From positions 1 through 64,000 of the forward strand of contig JASFOJ010000007.1 of assembly GCA_050116575.1 (NCBI GenBank): a stretch of 64,000 bases of DNA, in the 5' to 3' direction. The stretch comes from JAKEGK01 sp050116575. Its GTDB lineage: Bacteria; Pseudomonadota; Gammaproteobacteria; SZUA-152. Position 1 is the stretch's first letter. Every line of letters begins with the position of its first letter. Made by a program: the position numbers and the translations under genes. Shown piece after piece: positions 26,931 to 35,310 of this stretch. The notes under the pieces were generated by a model that was not told the origin of the DNA, did no database searches, and saw only the letters and a program-made list of their open reading frames with translations.

Positions 26931-27614
26931 TTACGAACCCAGTGTCATCAGCAGGTTGGGATCAATTCCGAAAACAAATGAGGCGATTGTCATCATGATG
27001 TTGATCGCTGGCATTAAAATAGACCCCAACACGCCGGTTATGAGTAAAACCACTAGTATAAGAAGCCCGAAGGGTTCAAGTCGATTAAATTTGGCGGATA
27101 AACGATTCGGCAACAGACTGGAGGCAATGCGTCCGCCATCAAGGGGCGGGATTGGAATAAGATTTAACGCCATCAATACAGTGTTGATGAAAATACCGGC
27201 GAATCCCATGTAAACCAGCGGAATCCCCACCGTACTGGCGGAATGGGGTAACAATGAGGCCAGTTTCAGAACCAGCGCCCAGATAAATACCATGATGAAA
27301 TTGGCAGCGGGGCCGGCAAGCGCCACGACGCCCATATCCCGCTTGGGATTGCGGAGATTTTCCCAGGTGATAGGCACCGGTTTGGCCCAGCCGAACAAAA
27401 ATCCCGTGGTCCACAACATGAGTACCGGCAACAAGACAGTGCCCACCGGATCGATGTGCTTGATGGGGTTGAGGGTCAACCGTCCCATCATCATGGCCGT
27501 GGGATCCCCCAGCCGTTTGGCCACCCAGCCATGGGCCACTTCGTGAACCGTAATGGCAAACAGGATCGGCAGGGCGGCAACCGCCAGGAACTGTATTTTA
27601 CTCAATTCACCCAT
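26931..27614 (-). CDS. site-2-protease-like M50 family membrane protein
   Basis: Polytopic membrane zinc metalloprotease homologue of 227 residues. The zinc motif HEVAHG lies in transmembrane segment 1 (ILFAITVHEVAHGWVAKRLG). The second catalytic motif is NLIPIPPLDGGRIASSLLP. The segment GPAANFIMVFIWALVLKLA matches the conserved GPxxN block. There is no PDZ domain, unlike RseP. This short type is regularly found next to trpS and scpAB in Proteobacteria, and its substrate is unknown. It lies 28 bases upstream of trpS on the same strand. Confidence 0.9.
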   Translation of the reverse strand: MGELSKIQFLAVAALPILFAITVHEVAHGWVAKRLGDPTAMMMGRLTLNPIKHIDPVGTVLLPVLMLWTTGFLFGWAKPVPITWENLRNPKRDMGVVALAGPAANFIMVFIWALVLKLASLLPHSASTVGIPLVYMGFAGIFINTVLMALNLIPIPPLDGGRIASSLLPNRLSAKFNRLEPFGLLILVVLLITGVLGSILMPAINIMMTIASFVFGIDPNLLMTLGS

Positions 27615-27705
27615 GGGCGAATTGTAACGGCTTTAATGGACGGCGTCCCCGCAAATTGAGCGATTTCAACAAAATCCACATGATCTCAATCAGTTATATC
27701 GGTTG

Positions 27706-28329
27706 TTATTCCATGAACCGGGAGACATCGCCTTTGCCCTGGCGCACCACAACGGGCTCATCTTCCACCAGATCCAGTACCGTGGTGGGCTCAATGCCGC
27801 AAAATCCACCATCGATCACCAACTCCACCTGGTGTTTTAGCACGTCCACCATCTCTTCCGGATCAATCATCGGACGATCATGGTCCGGTAAAATCAGCGT
27901 CGAACTCATTACCGGTTCCCCTAACTCATCCAGTATCTGCGAGGCTATGTTGTTGTCCGGCACCCGCAAGCCAATGGTGCGGCGCTTGGGATTTTGCAGG
28001 CGCCGCGGCACTTCACGAGTTGCTTTTAAAATGAAGGTATAAGGGCCCGGCGTCAGGGCTTTCATTAGCCGGTAATGGGTGTTGTTGACTTTGGCGTACA
28101 CCGCAATTTCCGACAGATCACGGCATACCAGCGTAAAATCATGTTTGCTGCCCAGATCACGGATACGGCGCAACCGTTCCATGGCTTTTTTATCGCCGAT
28201 GTGACATCCCAGCGCATAAGCGGAATCCGTGGGATACACAATAACGCCGCCATCACGCAGCACGCTGACCACTTGCTTGATCAGCCGGTGCTGCGGATTT
28301 TCCGGATGTATTGCCAGTAATTGCGCCGT
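27706..28329 (-). CDS. yciO: YciO/TsaC-type (Sua5/YrdC) protein
   Basis: YrdC-fold protein of 207 residues, similar to the L-threonylcarbamoyladenylate synthase TsaC that makes the precursor of tRNA t6A37. The dsRNA/nucleotide-binding elements VSVLRDGGVIVYPTDSAYALG, KRTIGLRVPDNNIASQIL and GEPVMSSTLILP are present. The context (before M50-trpS-scpAB, after yciV) and the motifs fit the YciO branch, for which threonylcarbamoyl-AMP synthase activity is less certain than for TsaC. I chose the ATG at 28329. A longer frame starting at 28407 adds 26 residues that do not look like this family. Confidence 0.88.
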   Translation of the reverse strand, partial: TAQLLAIHPENPQHRLIKQVVSVLRDGGVIVYPTDSAYALGCHIGDKKAMERLRRIRDLGSKHDFTLVCRDLSEIAVYAKVNNTHYRLMKALTPGPYTFILKATREVPRRLQNPKRRTIGLRVPDNNIASQILDELGEPVMSSTLILPDHDRPMIDPEEMVDVLKHQVELVIDGGFCGIEPTTVLDLVEDEPVVVRQGKGDVSRFME

Positions 28330-28593
28330 CATTTTTAAATCAGTGCTCTTCTTCGTTGCGGATTTCAAGTGTGTAATGCCATCAACGCCATACAAGTTTT
28401 TGACCAACCCCCACTACCCAACCAACGACAACCGCCCAACTACCGATGCCCTGGCGAGTTATCACCGGCTAGTCGTCATTGCAACACCATAATGCCGCCA
28501 GCTGTTTGAGACACAGTGTATGCCTCGATGGCATCCTGCCAGTTAAGCATTAGGTCACAGCCGGGATATCAAGGTAAAAGGCAGGAGCAACGC

Positions 28594-29427
28594 TTACTGC
28601 CACGTGCTCCAGATAGGCTGGCACTCGTCAGGTAATGGTGGAATATTTCCCAGTTCCGCCCGGGCATGTTTCGGTCCGTGATAATCAGAGCCGCGGGAAG
28701 CCAGTAGTTCAAACCGACTGGCATAGCGCGCCATGGTGTTACATTCGCTTTGACTGTGGGAACTGGATACTACCTCCAATCCAGCACCGCCACAAGATTT
28801 AAACTCATCCAGCAAGATACGCAATTTGGTGGCGGATAACCGGTAACGGGCCGGATGGGCAACAACCGCCTGACCGCCGGCCGAGTTAATCCACTGCACC
28901 GCCTCCTCAAGCGTCGCCCATTGGCCGGGGACGTAACCGGGCCTGTTGCGCACCAGGAAACGTTTAAAGACATCCTGCAAATCTTTGGCGTAATCGTTGT
29001 CTACCAGGTAATGGGCAAAATGGGTGCGGCTGATCAGGGCACCCACAGCATGGCGCCGGGCACCGTCCAGTGCGCCGCTAATACCGTGCTTTTCCAGTCG
29101 CCGCGCAATTTCTTCCGCGCGCCAACTCCTGAAATCACGCAACTTGTGCAATCCCTGTTGCAATAGATCACAGGCCGGGTCGATTCCCAGACCCAGTATG
29201 TGGACGGTGACCCCATTCCAGGTGACCGAAATCTCCACCCCGGCGATCAACCGGATACCCTGCCGCTCGGCGGCCCGTTGCGCTTCAGCCAAACCGTCCG
29301 TCACATCGTGGTCCGTCAGCGCCAGCACATCCACTTGCCGATGCCGGGCGTGCGCCACCAGTTCCGTCGGTGTTAATGACCCGTCCGATGCAATGGAGTG
29401 GGAATGTAAATCGTAAATCAATGACAT
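28594..29427 (-). CDS. rnm: PHP-domain 5'-3' exoribonuclease/phosphoesterase (YciV, RNase AM)
   Basis: Polymerase-and-histidinol-phosphatase domain metalloenzyme of 277 residues. The N-terminal metal site is YDLHSHSIASDGSLTP, and further ligands lie in ALTDHDVTDGLAEA and IAGVEISVTW. The C-terminal metal segments VVAHPARYRLS and GSDYHGPKHARAELG are intact. In E. coli this protein (YciV/TrpH) trims the 5' ends of rRNA and degrades short RNAs; related enzymes act on nucleoside 3',5'-bisphosphates. The start at 29427 puts the metal motif at residue 6-12, as in homologues. A longer frame from 29523 looks spurious. It heads the minus-strand run toward scpAB and is divergent from yciB. Confidence 0.9.
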   Translation of the reverse strand: MSLIYDLHSHSIASDGSLTPTELVAHARHRQVDVLALTDHDVTDGLAEAQRAAERQGIRLIAGVEISVTWNGVTVHILGLGIDPACDLLQQGLHKLRDFRSWRAEEIARRLEKHGISGALDGARRHAVGALISRTHFAHYLVDNDYAKDLQDVFKRFLVRNRPGYVPGQWATLEEAVQWINSAGGQAVVAHPARYRLSATKLRILLDEFKSCGGAGLEVVSSSHSQSECNTMARYASRFELLASRGSDYHGPKHARAELGNIPPLPDECQPIWSTWQ

Positions 29428-29755
29428 GGGCACTAATACTACGTGAAAATGTGTCCGGGTGAAAATACCACCAGTGCAATGGTGCGGCGGACCAATGTTG
29501 GTAAAACAACGCCGGCGAAACAATGCTGGCGGGACTGTTCGCGGCGGGTCGCGGCGGGGCCCCGGTGAATCCGCAAAAAACGGCCAATTTCACCTATTTA
29601 GCCAGGCAATAATATGGTAAATTGATGCTCCGGTTTTTTTGAATTCCGGACAACCTGGATTGTCAAACCGGCATACAAAACATAAACAATCGATAACGCA
29701 GAACCCGTAACGCCTAACCGGCCCATTTAACTGGATATCTTAACACCCAACGACT
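29428..29755. other. divergent rnm/yciB promoter region
   Basis: 328 bases between divergent starts. A GC-rich stretch (about 29510-29585) adjoins rnm and an AT-rich stretch adjoins yciB. The only structure I see is a weak TCCGG/CCGGA repeat around a T-run at 29629-29650. No open frame is convincing. Confidence 0.5.
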
Positions 29756-30301
29756 ATGAAATTTCTGTTCGATTTCTTTCCCGTGTTACTGTTTTTTGTC
29801 GCCTATAAACTTTATGGCATATACACCGCGACGGCGGTGGCCATCGCGGCATCATTTATACAGGTCGGCGTGTACTGGTTTAAACACAAAAAGTTTGAAA
29901 ACAGTCATCTCATCACACTGGTTATATTGGTGTTGTTTGGCGGCGCCACCATTGTTTTGCAAAATGAGATGTTTATTAAATGGAAACCGTCGGTGGTCAA
30001 CTGGATATTTGCCGTCGCTTTCCTCGGCAGCCAGTTTATCGGCAACAAAACCATCATCGAACGCATGATGGGTGCAAACATTACCCTCCCCGCCTCGATA
30101 TGGCTGCGGCTGAACATGAGTTGGGTGGTATTTTTCATTGCACTGGGTATCATTAATTTGTTCGTGGTCTATAACTTCGACACCGACACCTGGGTGAACT
30201 TCAAGTTATTCGGCATGATGGGACTGACCATCCTTTTTATTGTTGCCCAGGCAATCTATATGTCACGACATGTACAGCCGGCGGAAATCGAAAAGAAATA
30301 A
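29756..30301 (+). CDS. yciB: inner membrane septation protein YciB (IspZ)
   Basis: Polytopic inner-membrane protein of 181 residues (usual length about 179), involved in envelope integrity and cell division. The first helix contains the family signature FDFFPVLLFFVAYKLYGIYTA. The middle has VTLVxLFGGATIVLQNEMFIKWKPSVVNW-like residues, and GNKTIIERMMGANITLPASIW is typical. About five transmembrane segments are evident. It is followed three bases later by yciI, the same order as in E. coli and Pseudomonas. Confidence 0.96.
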   Translation: MKFLFDFFPVLLFFVAYKLYGIYTATAVAIAASFIQVGVYWFKHKKFENSHLITLVILVLFGGATIVLQNEMFIKWKPSVVNWIFAVAFLGSQFIGNKTIIERMMGANITLPASIWLRLNMSWVVFFIALGIINLFVVYNFDTDTWVNFKLFGMMGLTILFIVAQAIYMSRHVQPAEIEKK

Positions 30302-30304
30302 AAT

Positions 30305-30604
30305 ATGTGGTATGTAATTGTCGGCGAAGACCACCCAAACAGTCTTGATAAACGGCTGTCGGTCCGGGAACAGCATGTGCAACGCCTGAACGCACTTAAG
30401 CTGGAAAATCGGCTGTTACTGGCAGGACCGAATCCCGCCGTCGACAACGAAGATCCCGGCGAAGCCGGTTTTACCGGCAGCATTATTGTCGCGCAATTCG
30501 AGTCACTTGAGGCAGCAAAACAATGGGCCGGAGACGATCCCTATGTCAGCGCCGGCGTCTATAAAAACGTGACCATTAAACCATTCAAAAAAGTTTTACC
30601 CTGA
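30305..30604 (+). CDS. yciI: YciI family protein
   Basis: Small (99-residue) dimeric ferredoxin-like alpha/beta protein, cytoplasmic. The family has a conserved histidine in the first helix (here VREQHVQRLNAL) and an aspartate in the later DPYVSAGVYKNVTI segment, both present. Its biochemical role is not established. It starts three bases after the yciB stop, so the two are surely co-transcribed. Confidence 0.93.
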   Translation: MWYVIVGEDHPNSLDKRLSVREQHVQRLNALKLENRLLLAGPNPAVDNEDPGEAGFTGSIIVAQFESLEAAKQWAGDDPYVSAGVYKNVTIKPFKKVLP

Positions 30605-30651
30605 TTACAACCAACCGTCTGCTGATCGAACTTTCGAAGGAACTATTGAAT

Positions 30652-31461
30652 ATGAATGTCTCAAAACTTCACTTGGTAGTATTAGTACTGGTTTCATGCC
30701 TTGCACTGGCAATGTCTTACAACGCGTTGGCGGAGAAAAAAGACGGTGTAGTAGCCGTGGTTAACGGCAAGAAAATTACCGCAGGCATGCTGAAAAGTTA
30801 TCAAAAAAGCCGCGGTTTTATTAACAACATCTCTAAAAAACAGCAAACCCAGATGATGATCGAGGAACTGATCAACCGCGAATTGATATACCAGGACGCC
30901 GTCAAGAACGGCGTAGACAAGAGCCAAGCGGTGCAGAATCAAATTGACCTGTTAACCAAAAATGTTGTCGCCGGCGCCATGTTAAAAAATGTCACCGAAG
31001 CGAGTAAAATCTCCGACGATGAATTGAAAAAAGAATACAATAAACGCAAAAAGGACATGGTCACGCACGAATACAAAGCGCGTCACATCCTGGTGGATAA
31101 AGAAGATAAAGCAAACAGCATCGTGGCGAAACTCGACAAAGGCGCTGATTTTGCCGAGTTGGCGAAAAAGGAGTCCACGGGACCGAGCGCCACGCAAGGC
31201 GGCGACCTTGGCTGGTTTAAGCCGGGAGAAATGGTCAGGGAGTTTTCCGTGGCGGTGGAAAAGCTGAAAAACGGTGAGTACACCAAAAAGCCGGTAAAAA
31301 CTGATTTTGGCTGGCACGTCATTCTACGCGAAAACGCTCGCGACGTACCTCCCCCACCCTTCGAACAAATGCGCGATCAATTAAAAATGCGTGCGCAGAA
31401 TATTCAGATCGAACAATATATCAAGTCATTGCGTAACAAAGCCAAAATCGAACGCAACTGA
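30652..31461 (+). CDS. periplasmic parvulin-type peptidyl-prolyl isomerase
   Basis: SurA/PpiC-like chaperone-isomerase of 269 residues for envelope proteins. An N-terminal signal peptide or anchor (LHLVVLVLVSCLALAMSYNALA) is followed by a SurA_N-like helical part (QTQMMIEELINRELIYQDAV). One parvulin domain lies at about residues 140-235 (EYKARHILVDKE, GDLGWFKPGEMV, TDFGWHVILREN). The ATG at 30652 is preferred, with AAGGA ten bases upstream; a TTG two codons earlier is possible. The gene follows yciI by 47 bases, where many Gammaproteobacteria have bolA and a parvulin. No bolA is seen here. Confidence 0.92.
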   Translation: MNVSKLHLVVLVLVSCLALAMSYNALAEKKDGVVAVVNGKKITAGMLKSYQKSRGFINNISKKQQTQMMIEELINRELIYQDAVKNGVDKSQAVQNQIDLLTKNVVAGAMLKNVTEASKISDDELKKEYNKRKKDMVTHEYKARHILVDKEDKANSIVAKLDKGADFAELAKKESTGPSATQGGDLGWFKPGEMVREFSVAVEKLKNGEYTKKPVKTDFGWHVILRENARDVPPPPFEQMRDQLKMRAQNIQIEQYIKSLRNKAKIERN

Positions 31462-31634
31462 TCCCGCACAATTTCCTCACAAACATACGACAGCCGGATA
31501 CTCTGCGCCATTGGATGTTTCCGGCTATCGTGTAATTTCTCAGGTCGACCGAAGTACCAGAACCTGGCGACTAACATTGCAAGGCGCAATGTCTTCACTT
31601 AGTTAGCTTAGCGTCCTTATCATTCACTTCAAAA

Positions 31635-32066
31635 TTAACAGTGGATACGGGAACGTGCCGCCGGCTGATGCCGTTTCTGGTTCAGATAGGACAGGTAGCC
31701 TTGCTCCATAACAAACGTATATAAATAGCCAAGCAGCACGATATATATGGCCACAAGAATTAACAGGCTCGCCAGTCCCATCAGGTCTTTAGCCAGCGAC
31801 ACCCCGGCGCTGTACTCAACCACCAGGTAACCGGCTTCAAAGGCAAGGAAAATGATCGGTGCCCGGTAAGCAACCTTACGGATAACGTTGGGCGGGCGCC
31901 GGGTTGACCAAAAATACATTACGCCAAGAAAACTCAGGTAGGGTACCGTAGTGGCCCCGATAACGGTTGCCGGAATGGCGGCCAATGCCAGCGCCACTGC
32001 CATGCCGCCCAATACTACCGCCAATGGCAGGGTTAATGCGAGCAAAAAATAACGCCGTGTATACAT
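31635..32066 (-). CDS. four-helix membrane protein of unknown function
   Basis: A 143-residue protein with four predicted transmembrane helices: LLALTLPLAVVLGGMAVALA, VIGATTVPYLSFLGVMYFW, APIIFLAFEAGYLVVEYS and LLILVAIYIVLLGYLYTFV. The C-terminal tail is basic and the last residue is a lone cysteine. I recognise no family. It is convergent with the parvulin gene and lies downstream, on the same strand, of the ANTAR regulator, with a terminator between them, so it is probably expressed separately. Confidence 0.6.
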   Translation of the reverse strand: MYTRRYFLLALTLPLAVVLGGMAVALALAAIPATVIGATTVPYLSFLGVMYFWSTRRPPNVIRKVAYRAPIIFLAFEAGYLVVEYSAGVSLAKDLMGLASLLILVAIYIVLLGYLYTFVMEQGYLSYLNQKRHQPAARSRIHC

Positions 32067-32202
32067 ATAGCGTAATGATAGCGCATCGCGGCGCCAAACA
32101 CACGGGGCGTAATAAACCGCTGTTTATCAACCCCAATCGGGAGCCAACCCAACAGACAGCAATGACTTGCGGATCTGTCAATGGCCTGTCCTTTACCCCG
32201 TT

Positions 32203-32236
32203 AAAAAAGAAGGTGCCCGCAATATTGCCGGGCACC
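32203..32236 (-). terminator. rho-independent terminator after the ANTAR regulator
   Basis: Read on the minus strand: stem GGTGCCCG / CGGGCACC (arms at 32229-32236 and 32212-32219) with a ~9-base loop, followed by TTCTTTTTT. It lies 118 bases beyond the ANTAR stop and just after a 41-codon open frame, so both could share this end. Confidence 0.85.
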
Positions 32237-32250
32237 CGAGCGAGGAGTAA

Positions 32251-32376
32251 TTAAGCCTTAATAGAATTCGATGGAGTAACATAGTCGCCGTAACCGACAA
32301 GTACCTGCGAGAGTGCATAAACGGCCTCCTTTGGACCCAGGGTTAACTGGATTTCAGGTAAACAACGTATCGACAT
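32251..32376 (-). CDS. possible small protein (41 residues) overlapping the end of the ANTAR gene
   Basis: An open frame starts at an ATG inside the last codons of the ANTAR gene (32376), in another frame, and stops 15 bases before the terminator hairpin. The peptide begins MSIRCLPEIQLTLGPKEAVY and continues ALSQVLVGYGDYVTPSNSIK-A. The overlap would allow translational coupling. An AAAGGAGG motif lies inside the frame rather than before it, so an internal start is also possible. I know no homologue, and it may not be translated. Confidence 0.25.
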   Translation of the reverse strand: MSIRCLPEIQLTLGPKEAVYALSQVLVGYGDYVTPSNSIKA

Positions 32377-32938
32377 GCACGATGTTTTTCGCCACCTCCG
32401 CCAGCCTTTGATTTTTATCCATTGCCATTTTACGCATTAACTGAAATGCGGATTCTTCATCCAACGTGCGCCGGCGCATCAATATACCTTTAGCCCTTTC
32501 TATAATCTTGCGTTCATCCAGTGATAACTTTGTCCTGGCAAGTTCGGATTTTATGGCACGTAACTCATTGCTGCGCGCCTCCGCCAAATCCATAATGTTC
32601 TGAATTCTTCCCGGCTCAAAGCCATCCACGATATAGGCACCGATACCAACATTTGCTGCTTCCTCGGCAAAATGTCGGTTGCTCGCCCCGGTAAACATCA
32701 CCATCGGTGTCGCATATTGGTTAATGACATGCTTCAATATTTTAAATAGTTGAAGGGTAGGAATATCCACGTTCACCACCACTGCATTGATGTCGCTGGC
32801 CGGTTTTAGATACGACTCCACCGACTCTACACCCGACTCGCAATCGACTACCTTATAACCGCTATCCATGAATGCCTGTTGAAAAGAATCGTCAGCATCA
32901 CGGGTCAGATCAACCAACAATATCTTCTTGGCCATAAC
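32354..32938 (-). CDS. ANTAR-domain response regulator (NasT-like)
   Basis: RNA-binding antitermination regulator of 194 residues. An N-terminal pseudo-receiver domain spans about 1-120 (KKILLVDLTRD; Asp57 in VVNVDIPTLQ). The usual C-terminal lysine of the receiver is not evident (GAYIVDGF), as is common in ANTAR proteins. A linking coiled coil (about 122-140) leads to the ANTAR domain (about 140-190, DERKIIERAKGILMRRRTLDEE). The family binds paired hexaloop hairpins in nascent RNA to prevent termination, typically for nitrogen genes. No nitrate genes or NasS partner are nearby. I chose the ATG at 32938; the frame opens 31 codons earlier. Confidence 0.88.
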   Translation of the reverse strand, partial: VMAKKILLVDLTRDADDSFQQAFMDSGYKVVDCESGVESVESYLKPASDINAVVVNVDIPTLQLFKILKHVINQYATPMVMFTGASNRHFAEEAANVGIGAYIVDGFEPGRIQNIMDLAEARSNELRAIKSELARTKLSLDERKIIERAKGILMRRRTLDEESAFQLMRKMAMDKNQRLAEVAKNIVHVDTLFT

Positions 32939-33243
32939 CTTTAACCTTTTCAGGAAATAAACCCGAATTGATAGATTCCTGATATACGATTTCACAAGCT
33001 GTACCAACACATTGGCTTTACAAAAAACCAACTGCCAATCAATAGGTTAACTGCTTATATAATCGTTGAACTGCGGATTCCGGGGAGAAATATTCGCACC
33101 ATAAACGTTCACAATATCGCCGGCACTCATCGGAACAGTGCAAATAAAATTACCTCATGCTGCCTCAAACAACCGGAAACGGATTTGAGAATGACAAGAG
33201 TGTTATCGGTGCTAACTTGCTAAATGGGTACAATTTCAAGTGA
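32939..33243. other. intergenic region upstream of the ANTAR gene
   Basis: 305 bases between two minus-strand genes, presumably holding the ANTAR promoter. It is AT-rich near 33040-33070 (TTATATAATCG). I see no clear repeat or open frame. Confidence 0.4.
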
Positions 33244-34005
33244 TCATTGAAATTGTGTTACGCATCGGGTGTTGTCCGCGTGATATTTGCAACCGAACAA
33301 GTAATAAATGGCATTTGGTTCGGCTTTTCCATCGAGCAATATACCGGGTACCTGCAATATATACCGCATGCGTTCCTGGCAGGTATCACAAACAGGAACG
33401 TCGGGCTTTTGCACCCAGCTGACACCGTCAACCAAACGCACCTGGTGGGCGGGCTCATATTGATAGTCTTCTCTGCCAATGGTAACCAGGTAGGTCAAGG
33501 TCTGCTCAGGATAACGTGGGGATATTTTAGCTACCACCGCCAGTAGTTGCGGATTTGCGGTGATCCATTTATAGGGCGAGAACAGGCTAAGGCCATGACC
33601 TGTTTCATTATCGACCATTGGCACCGCAATGCTAGTATATACCTTTCCCGCCAGGCGGTTTTGTTGATCAGTATTACTGTCAACAACCATATTGACGCCA
33701 TTGGCGGTATCGATATGCACGACGCTGTCGGCCCAGGGAAAACCGTCGTCGGTCTGCGGCAGATAGATTTGATTGCCCGGCAACGAAGACGCCATATTGG
33801 TCCTGCCAAGAATATAGGCCTTTGATCGCCCGTCACCCATCTGCCCGATCGCTGCATACACTTCGTTAATGACCTGTTCGTCGGCGTCGTGCACCGCTTG
33901 GCGGATGGTTAGTATAACGCGCTTTTGCCGGACCACAATAAACGCAAGCCATGACAACGAAAGCAGGAACACCGCTACAATAACAATAATGGGAATAGCA
34001 AGCAT
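33244..34005 (-). CDS. membrane-anchored protein with C-terminal cysteines, function unknown
   Basis: 253 residues. A single N-terminal transmembrane helix (about 3-25, AIPIIVIVAVFLLSLSWLAFIVV) anchors a soluble domain. The first part (about 40-190) is mixed alpha/beta with no family I recognise. The C-terminal part has CDTCQERMRYIL (CxxC) and two further cysteines in YYLFGCKYHADNTRC. These could bind a metal or form disulfides, depending on which side of the membrane they face. It stands alone and is divergent from the PilJ-like gene across 516 bases. Confidence 0.65.
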   Translation of the reverse strand: MLAIPIIVIVAVFLLSLSWLAFIVVRQKRVILTIRQAVHDADEQVINEVYAAIGQMGDGRSKAYILGRTNMASSLPGNQIYLPQTDDGFPWADSVVHIDTANGVNMVVDSNTDQQNRLAGKVYTSIAVPMVDNETGHGLSLFSPYKWITANPQLLAVVAKISPRYPEQTLTYLVTIGREDYQYEPAHQVRLVDGVSWVQKPDVPVCDTCQERMRYILQVPGILLDGKAEPNAIYYLFGCKYHADNTRCVTQFQ

Positions 34006-34521
34006 GATCGGCGCGCCCTCCTGGCCACAATAAATTGAATTCCGGTATATTTAAAACTAACTGTGGTTTTGCGTTGTTCTTGTACTGTTGTTCGTTGTTT
34101 TTGTATTTTTGTTAAGTATGCCATTTGTGCCGGCAGCCGTGATTTTTGCAGGTCCCAACAACTATGTAAATCCCTTGCGAATTTTCACTCGATACATACG
34201 GTGAACACGCCTGATGCCATCGATGATGATCGACAGGCACACGTCGTCTCATCGACCGCCGTAACACGCCCTGTCACGCGTCCACGTAACCACACCCGGG
34301 CATTTCGCAGTGCCGGCTAATTGCGTTAAGTCGCCCCGTATTGCCATCATTTGACGGTTGTTACTGCCAACGCCGGGTACAAAACGCCTCCAGCCCTCAA
34401 TAGGGATTGCCTTCGATTTAGGCCAAATTTCCGCTTAAGAATCTTGCGCCAAAGACCGTAAATAATATATGGCATTAACCGCTTACACTGTACAAATAGT
34501 ACCCACAATATAGACAACTTC
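34006..34521. other. divergent intergenic region with a TTGTT-rich stretch
   Basis: 516 bases between divergent genes. A strongly T/G-biased stretch with repeated TTGTT (34073-34116) lies near the minus-strand gene. The remainder shows no clear motif or open frame. Confidence 0.45.
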
Positions 34522-35208
34522 ATGATCAAACAACAGAAAACTGTAACGGTCACCCAGGAGCAGCTGGGCACCCTGATCAATATCAGTGGCCGACAACGCA
34601 TGCTGTCCCAGCGAATCGCGCTGCTTTTGCTTTACTTTGAGAAACAGGGCGACCCGGCAATCCTGCAACAACTTGATGACGCCATTGCGCTTTTTGAGAA
34701 AAGCCACCATCAACTGACCCAAGGCGACAATAACGAAAATCTCCCGGGTGTCTTTTCAGACAACATTCACAACATGTTTTACGCGGGTAACAATGCCGCT
34801 AGTGACGTTATCGAAAATTTTATCGATACCGCGATAACGCTCAGAAACCGTATCGCTGGACACAAAAAACTCGATGACAATTCAATAACGCACTTTCTGA
34901 CTCTGTCCGCAACGTCATTGATGGACCTGCTTAATGAAATAACGCTCACCTATCAAACCGAAGCCAAATGGCTTGCCGACAGATCCCAACAGCAAGCTAA
35001 CGATAACAGAAGACAAATCAAAACCCTGCTGGAAAATGTCACCACCATTGCCCGCCAGGCGAAAATCATCGCCTTTAACACCGCTGTGGCAGCGAGCCGG
35101 CTGGGAGAAAAAGGCGCAGAGATATCTGTCGTGGCACGTGAAATCGAAACACTCACTCAGGATATCAATTCAGAGGTCAAGGAGGTTATGCGAAAGCTGG
35201 AACTATGA
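34522..35208 (+). CDS. soluble PilJ-like/chemoreceptor-related protein
   Basis: 228 residues with no transmembrane segment. The first half matches the four-helix PilJ/type-IV-pili methyl-accepting sensor region (LGTLINISGRQRMLSQRIALL), which normally sits outside the membrane between two helices. The last ~60 residues resemble the tip of a chemoreceptor signalling domain (TIARQAKIIAFNTAVAASRLGEKGAE and VVAREIETLTQDINSEVKEV). The long receptor hairpin is missing, so this is about half a receptor. It could be a cytoplasmic sensor or a remnant. No che or pil genes are nearby, so its partner is unknown. Confidence 0.75.
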   Translation: MIKQQKTVTVTQEQLGTLINISGRQRMLSQRIALLLLYFEKQGDPAILQQLDDAIALFEKSHHQLTQGDNNENLPGVFSDNIHNMFYAGNNAASDVIENFIDTAITLRNRIAGHKKLDDNSITHFLTLSATSLMDLLNEITLTYQTEAKWLADRSQQQANDNRRQIKTLLENVTTIARQAKIIAFNTAVAASRLGEKGAEISVVAREIETLTQDINSEVKEVMRKLEL

Positions 35209-35310
35209 CGCAGGAGCAACAACGGTAGCCGTTATCGCCGCCGTTGCGTTATTGCGCCACAGGTTTTTGTCGCAGGTCTCAGCTTAAATGGAAATCGATA
35301 ATGAGGGCGA

